Origin: Methylobacterium sp. B4
GTDB taxonomy: Bacteria; Pseudomonadota; Alphaproteobacteria; Rhizobiales; Beijerinckiaceae
Direction: 5' to 3'
Assembly: GCF_003201865.1 (NCBI RefSeq)
Contig: NZ_QJJJ01000002.1
Location: 62,001 to 126,000 of the forward strand
DNA: 64,000 bases
Each line of letters begins with the position of its first letter. Position 1 is the first letter of the stretch. This document shows, in pieces, positions 57,798-64,000 of this stretch. A program made the position numbers and the translations under genes. Below the pieces are notes generated by a model, which made no database searches, was not told the origin of the DNA, and saw only the letters and a program-made list of their open reading frames with translations.

Positions 57798-58289
57798 TCA
57801 GCCCCGGTAGCCGCCGTCGAACCGGTCCGTATCGGCCGTGCCGGAAGCCTTGACGAAGCGCGACAGCAGGAAGCCCGCAGCGAAGGTGGCCACCGCGACG
57901 GTCACCGGCGAGCGGCGGGCGAAGGCCTCGGCCTCGTGGTAGATGTCGTCGAGGCTGCGCCGCTCGATCGAGCCGGCGAAGTCGTCGAGCCCTTCCGCCG
58001 CGCTGTCGAAGAAGGCGCGGATGTTGGGGCGGTCGTCGAAGGTCTTGCCGGAATCGCGCAGGGACTTGGCGAGATCCGAGACGGAGCGGGCGGCCTCGCC
58101 CTTGCGGTCGTCGACGTAAGAGAGGGCGTGCTGGCGCGCGGCCGCCGCGAAACCCTTGCCGCGCTCGGCCGCGACGCTCGCCGTCTCCTCGACGTCGTGG
58201 CGCAGGTCCTGCAGATCCGCCTTGGCCTCGGGCGAACCGGTGCCGGAGGCGGCACCGCCGATGGGATCTGGGGACGCGGAAGCTGTCAT
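57798..58289 (-). CDS. Ala-rich protein with one membrane helix (first gene of the envelope cluster)
   Basis: 163 residues: polar start, then a helical Ala-rich segment (ADLQDLRHDVEETASVAAER and AARSVSDLAKSLRDSGKTFD), a motif PNIRAFFDSAAEG, and a C-terminal transmembrane helix (SPVTVAVATFAAGFLLSRFV). No recognised family beyond this general shape. It starts 88 nt downstream of the EcfG-like promoter and 12 nt before the holin-like gene, leading the cluster. Function unknown; coat or envelope stress role inferred from context. Confidence 0.8.
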   Translation of the reverse strand: MTASASPDPIGGAASGTGSPEAKADLQDLRHDVEETASVAAERGKGFAAAARQHALSYVDDRKGEAARSVSDLAKSLRDSGKTFDDRPNIRAFFDSAAEGLDDFAGSIERRSLDDIYHEAEAFARRSPVTVAVATFAAGFLLSRFVKASGTADTDRFDGGYRG

Positions 58290-58816
58290 GGACTGAACTC
58301 CGGACGTGGTCGCGAGAGACGGGAGAAGAGGACGATGGGCGCGAGGGCGCCGCGATCCTCGTGAACTCGGCCGGAGAACCATTGGCCGCCTCGCGAGGTT
58401 CCGCTTTGCAAAGGCTGCGCGTTGCGCCGGGTATCGCGCCGGCGACGCGAGCCGTCCCGAATCGGGAAAACGCGAGGAGGCGCCGTTCATCCCCATGATC
58501 TCCTTCCGATGATTTCCTCCGACGGTCGCGCCCCGTTTCGGCGCGAGATGTCAGCGCCTGTTCAGCTTATCCCTTGCATGGTGGCGGGCACTCTGCTGCA
58601 CTGCAAAGGACAGGGGAGGATGCGGAGATCGGACGGGCGGATGCCGGGTCGGACAGCGGAAACGCCGTCGGATCGTCCGCTTGACCGGCAGGGGGGGATG
58701 CGCTTGGCTGTCTTTCGACGGATCGCGCTCGGCTTCCGCGCGTTTTCCCACAGACGCAAGACCGTTCGGCAGGCGTGCGTCGCGCGCCCGCCCCATCAAG
58801 GACCGGAGCCGGGTTC
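58290..58816. other. Divergent intergenic region between the envelope cluster and otsA
   Basis: 527 nt. It contains the EcfG-like promoter at 58377-58402 for the leftward cluster. Another TGC-ACT-GCA (58597-58605) is seen. I find no second EcfG-like promoter for otsA. The sequence next to otsA (58680-58810) looks non-coding. Confidence 0.5.
58377..58402 (-). promoter_or_regulatory. EcfG-like stress promoter of the envelope cluster
   Basis: Minus strand: -35 GGAAC (58402-58398), 17-nt spacer, -10 GGTT (58380-58377). The consensus for the Methylobacterium general stress sigma factor EcfG is GGAAC-N16/17-CGTT, so the -35 is perfect and the -10 differs in one base. It is 88 nt upstream of the first ATG. 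Confidence 0.6.
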
Positions 58817-60238
58817 GTGGCACGTCTGATCATTGTCTCCAACCGTGTCGCCGTGCCTGCAGAGGGCAAGGACGCGGTCTCCGCCGGCGGACTGGCCGTC
58901 GCGGTCAAGGAGGCGTTCTCGTCGTACGAGGGCCTCTGGTTCGGCTGGAGCGGCAACATCTGCGACAACCCGAGCACCGAGCCCGAGCTGATCCAGCGCG
59001 GGCCGATCCAGTACGCCGTGCTCGACCTTTCGCCCCAGGATCACCGCGAGTACTACGCGGGCTTCGCCAACCGGGCGCTCTGGCCGATCATGCACTACCG
59101 GATCGGACTCGGGACCTTCTCCCGCTCCGACTACGCCGGCTACCAGCGCGTCAACCAGACCTTCGCCCAGGCGCTCGCCAAGCTGGTCGAGCCCGACGAC
59201 CTGATCTGGGTTCACGACTACCACTTGCTTCCGCTGGCGAGCGAGCTGCGCGGCCAGGGCATCGCCAACCCGATCGGCTACTTCCACCACATTCCGTGGC
59301 CGGCGGCGGACGTGTTCAACACCCTGCCCGCCAGCGACGAGTTGCTGCGCGCCCTGGCCGATTACGACCTGATCGGCCTTCAGACCGACTCGGACGTGCA
59401 GAACCTTTCGCGCAACTTCATCGACACGATGCGCGCCATCCCGCTCGGTGGCGGCTCGATGATGGTGGACGGCCGCCGCACCCGCATCCGCAGCTTCCCC
59501 ATCGGCATCGACGTGGCGAGCTTCAAGGACGCCGCGGACAAGGCCGGCGCCAACAAGGTGGTGCGCGAGACCATGGCGGGCCTGCGCACCCGCAAGCTGC
59601 TGATCGGCGTCGACCGACTCGACTACTCGAAGGGCGTGCCCGAGCGCATGGAGGCGGTGGACCGCTTCTTCGCCTCGAACCCCGACCAGCGCGGCAACGT
59701 GGTCTACATCCAGATCACGCCGAAATCCCGCAGCGAGGTGCCGGAATACGAGCAGCTCTCCCGCGAGGTGAACGAGAAGGTCGGCGACATCAACGGCATG
59801 CTCGGCGAGCCGGCCTGGACGCCGATCCAGTACGTCACCAAGGCCTATCCGCGCCCCGTGCTCGCCGGCCTCTATCGCGCCGCCCGGGTCGGTCTCGTCA
59901 CGCCCATGCGCGACGGCATGAACCTCGTCGCCAAGGAATACGTCGTCGCACAAAGCGCGGAGGATCCCGGCGTCCTCGTGCTCTCGAAATTCGCGGGTGC
60001 GGCCCGGCAGCTGCCCGAGGCGTTGCTCGTGAACCCCTACGACCGCTTCGAGGTCGCCGAGGCGATCCGGCAGGCGCTCTACATGCCTCGCGGTGAGCGC
60101 CTGGAGCGCTGGAAGCCCATGGCCGACCGCATGCTGCGCGAGGACGTGGATTGGTGGGCGCGCGCCTTCATGACGGAGCTGGAGAACTTCCGCACCGTCG
60201 AGCGCGAGCCACCGACCGCGGCGGCGGCGGCGGAGTAG
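58817..60238 (+). CDS. otsA: Trehalose-6-phosphate synthase OtsA
   Basis: Retaining glycosyltransferase (GT20) that joins UDP-glucose and glucose-6-phosphate into trehalose-6-phosphate, an osmo- and desiccation protectant. 473 residues, the normal size. Motifs: [30 protein letters not shown] and [14 protein letters not shown], then [15 protein letters not shown] at 58817 starts one residue before the expected strand. otsB is not in the window. It is divergent from the envelope cluster with the long regulatory region between. Confidence 0.96.
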   Translation: MARLIIVSNRVAVPAEGKDAVSAGGLAVAVKEAFSSYEGLWFGWSGNICDNPSTEPELIQRGPIQYAVLDLSPQDHREYYAGFANRALWPIMHYRIGLGTFSRSDYAGYQRVNQTFAQALAKLVEPDDLIWVHDYHLLPLASELRGQGIANPIGYFHHIPWPAADVFNTLPASDELLRALADYDLIGLQTDSDVQNLSRNFIDTMRAIPLGGGSMMVDGRRTRIRSFPIGIDVASFKDAADKAGANKVVRETMAGLRTRKLLIGVDRLDYSKGVPERMEAVDRFFASNPDQRGNVVYIQITPKSRSEVPEYEQLSREVNEKVGDINGMLGEPAWTPIQYVTKAYPRPVLAGLYRAARVGLVTPMRDGMNLVAKEYVVAQSAEDPGVLVLSKFAGAARQLPEALLVNPYDRFEVAEAIRQALYMPRGERLERWKPMADRMLREDVDWWARAFMTELENFRTVEREPPTAAAAAE

Positions 60239-60320
60239 GGACGCGCTTCGCCTCGGCGACGAATCGGCCTAAGTCGAAGCGTGGCCTCGTTTTCTGGGCC
60301 CCTCTTCACGAAAGACCGGA

Positions 60321-62414
<2,094 letters not shown>

Positions 62415-62519
62415 GGCCGCCCGCACCCCGGGAAAATGGTGCCCGCATCTCGGCTTCCTGCGCCCCCCGTGGCATCGTCAGGGTGAGGGCCCGATCGGGC
62501 GGGGAGAGGGACGACATCG

Positions 62520-63170
62520 ATGCAGGCGGGAAGCGGCGGGGCGGCGCGGGTGACGGTGGTCGATCACCCGCTCGTCCAGCACAAGCTGACGATGATGCGC
62601 GACGGCGAGCGCTCGACGAAGGGGTTCCGCGAACTCCTGAACGAGATCGGCATGCTGCTCGCCTACGAGGTGACCCGCGACCTGCCGCTCGAACCGGTCA
62701 CCATCCAGACGCCGATCCAGCCCATGGAAGGGCGCCGGATCGCCGGCAAGAAGCTCGTGCTCGCCCCGATCCTGCGCGCCGGCGTCGGCTTCCTCGACGG
62801 CATGCTCTCGCTGATGCCGTCGGCTCGCGTCGCCCATGTCGGGCTCTACCGCGATCCCGACACGCTCCAGGCGGTGGAGTACTATTTCAAGAGCCCGTCG
62901 GATCTGGCCGACCGCACGGTGCTGGTGCTCGACCCCATGCTCGCCACCGCCAATTCCGCGGTCGCGGCGGTGGAGCGGCTCAAGAGCCGGGGCGCGCGGG
63001 ATCTGCGCTTCGTCTGCCTGCTCGCCGCGCCCGAGGGCATCGCCCGCTTCCAGGCAGCCCATCCCGACGTGCCGGTCTGGACCGCGGCGATCGACAGCCA
63101 CCTCAACGACCACGGCTACATCGTGCCGGGCCTCGGCGACGCGGGCGACCGGATGTACGGCACGCGCTGA
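62520..63170 (+). CDS. upp: Uracil phosphoribosyltransferase
   Basis: Salvages uracil with PRPP to UMP. 216 residues; [28 protein letters not shown] and the PRPP-binding motif [19 protein letters not shown], ending with the uracil site [22 protein letters not shown] at 62520. Independent of its neighbours as far as can be seen. Confidence 0.97.
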   Translation: MQAGSGGAARVTVVDHPLVQHKLTMMRDGERSTKGFRELLNEIGMLLAYEVTRDLPLEPVTIQTPIQPMEGRRIAGKKLVLAPILRAGVGFLDGMLSLMPSARVAHVGLYRDPDTLQAVEYYFKSPSDLADRTVLVLDPMLATANSAVAAVERLKSRGARDLRFVCLLAAPEGIARFQAAHPDVPVWTAAIDSHLNDHGYIVPGLGDAGDRMYGTR

Positions 63171-63228
63171 TTCTTTTGGTGGCATCGTCCCGAAAGGGGC
63201 GCCGGCATTTGGACGATGCTCGACCGGC

Positions 63229-63509
63229 TCAGTTCCGCTGGCGCTGGGCACCAGGGCGGATCGTGACGATGATGACGGCATCGGCCGCTTGGCTGACGGT
63301 GTGATAGATCAGGTACGGCAGACGCGGAACGACGAAACGGCGCAGGTTCGGACGCAAGAGCCGGCCGGCATCCGGATACGTCGCCAGGAGCGAGAAGGTA
63401 TCTCGAATCGCCCGCTGCACGTGGGACGCGGCTGGCGGATTCTCTCGGTGATATCGTCGGCGATCTCGCGCAGCCGCCGTATGGCGCGCTGAGAGACTTC
63501 TAGCCTCAT
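63229..63509 (-). pseudogene. ParE/RelE-type toxin broken by a frameshift
   Basis: Read from ATG 63509, the first 24 residues (RLEVSQRAIRRLREIADDIT) match the start of ParE toxins, and then the frame turns into unrelated Pro/Arg/Ser residues and stops. In another frame, from about 63441 downward, the rest of a typical ParE follows: NPPAASHVQRAIRDTFSLLATYPDAG, VVPRLPYLIYHTV, to a stop at 63229. One missing A in the GAGAGAATCCG stretch near 63439-63443 restores ITERNPPAASH, a normal ParE sequence. Either a genuine inactivation or a sequencing error. Overlaps the antitoxin stop by 4 nt. Confidence 0.75.
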
Positions 63510-63730
63510 CGCTCGAAGCTGCGGAAGGCCGCTTCGACCTCTTCGGGAGAAGCCAGCTCACCGCGATCGATTTCGGCGAGCCCGGCCATCACGTCCTCGA
63601 GGTGGTCGGGATCGATATCGTCCGAGGCTCCGATCTTGGCGAGACCCATTATGGCTTCGGCGATCGTATCCTGATCCGTCGCGGGAAGCCGGCGCACGGC
63701 CTCGACGGCTTGTTCGAGCAGCTTCGTCAT
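63506..63730 (-). CDS. Antitoxin of the ParE-like module
   Basis: 74 residues, small and acidic at its C-terminus (PEEVEAAFRSFE), with an N-terminal segment EQAVEAVRRLPATDQDTIAEAIM that suits dimerisation and DNA binding. Its stop overlaps the toxin start (ATGA), the usual toxin-antitoxin order. It would neutralise the toxin and repress its own promoter. Family: addiction-module antitoxin; exact type unknown. Confidence 0.72.
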   Translation of the reverse strand: MTKLLEQAVEAVRRLPATDQDTIAEAIMGLAKIGASDDIDPDHLEDVMAGLAEIDRGELASPEEVEAAFRSFER

Positions 63731-63832
63731 GTGTCACCTTCCGAGCGTGAAACATACATGGCTCGACGCGTCCCGTCCTCTGCGCCATGTGATCGGCCAT
63801 CGTCCGCCGAACCCGCGCCCCAAGGAGCCGTC

Positions 63833-64000
63833 ATGCCCCAAGACCTGCCCGAGACCATGCGCCAGATCCGCTTCCAGGGCGCGGGGGGGCCGGAGGTCAT
63901 CACGGTCGAGGCCGTGCCGCTGCCCAAACCCGCGGCCGGGCAGGTTCTGGTCGAGGTGGTCGCGGCGGGCATCAACCGGCCCGACATCATGCAGCGGCAG
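63833..64000 (+). CDS. Zinc-type alcohol dehydrogenase / quinone oxidoreductase (partial, right edge)
   Basis: 56 codons visible before the window ends, with MRQIRFQGAGGPEVITVEAV and a GQVLVEVVAAGINRPDIMQRQ segment, the start of the NAD(P)H:quinone oxidoreductase (QOR) branch of medium-chain dehydrogenases. AAGGAG lies about 6 nt before the ATG. The rest, including the cofactor-binding Rossmann domain, lies outside the window. Confidence 0.85.
   Translation, partial: MPQDLPETMRQIRFQGAGGPEVITVEAVPLPKPAAGQVLVEVVAAGINRPDIMQRQ

Overview
The window looks like a piece of a GC-rich alphaproteobacterial (order Hyphomicrobiales/Rhizobiales) main chromosome, most likely Methylobacterium or Methylorubrum. 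The reasons are the overall protein flavour, the DUF6894 small protein, the DUF2125, Tim44-like and FhuF-like proteins, the secB/Tim44/mltA/smr block, and sequences resembling EcfG-type general-stress promoters. The assignment is by inspection only. The segment is probably close to the replication origin: it carries parA, parB, rsmG (gidB), mnmG (gidA), mnmE, rho, holA and lptE, and a perfect 16-bp parS palindrome lies inside rsmG.

Layout. 1-5.7 kb (minus strand): a methionine/one-carbon operon, ArsR-methyltransferase regulator, metF, metH (cut by the left edge), with a perfect 20-bp palindrome over the regulator's start codon. 5.7-11 kb: patatin-like lipase (-), ispG (+), kup (+). 11-13.4 kb: a TonB-dependent siderophore receptor behind an Irr/ICE-like box. 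13.5-17.1 kb: a secreted small protein, hisC-tyrC (overlapping by 4 nt) and a glycosyltransferase. 17.1-18.8 kb (-): DUF2125 protein and an unknown protein. 19-20.7 kb (+): lptE-holA. 20.7-26.4 kb (-): mnmG, rsmG, parA, parB followed unexpectedly by the ureide-degradation genes allE-allA. 26.5-28.2 kb: a lower-GC pocket with DUF6894 and a PAS-HTH regulator, sitting between mnmG and mnmE. 28.2-33.4 kb (-): DUF1963 protein, leuS, mnmE.

33.4-40.2 kb: YggS PLP protein, L,D-transpeptidase (-), an orphan OmpR-type response regulator, a cNMP-binding-domain protein, dapD with a 1-nt-overlapping hydrolase-like protein that lacks the usual serine, a class A acid phosphatase and an FhuF-like ferric reductase. 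40.2-44.8 kb: TerC and a diacylglycerol-kinase-family enzyme (-), then two envelope proteins of unknown role, one with a degenerate SNase domain. 44.8-51 kb (-): poxB, rho, smr-mltA-Tim44-like. 51.5-56.1 kb (+): secB with a textbook terminator, an MFS transporter, DUF3429 protein, csaA, hisS. 56.1-58.3 kb (-): four short membrane/Ala-rich proteins in one cluster behind an EcfG-like promoter. 58.8-63.2 kb (+): otsA, glgX, upp. The right end has a ParE-type toxin broken by a frameshift with its antitoxin, and the start of a quinone oxidoreductase.

Most genes are housekeeping. The more unusual signals are regulatory (operator, ICE-like box, parS, EcfG-like promoters, paired TGC-N3-GCA sites) or degenerate enzymes (hydrolase without Ser, SNase fold without its catalytic motif, frameshifted ParE). 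I did not find a CRISPR array, an insertion sequence, a prophage, an rRNA or a tRNA gene. I saw no clearly novel multi-gene system; the best candidates for undescribed biology are the stress-linked envelope cluster at 56.1-58.4 kb and the PAS-HTH pocket at 26.5-28.2 kb.
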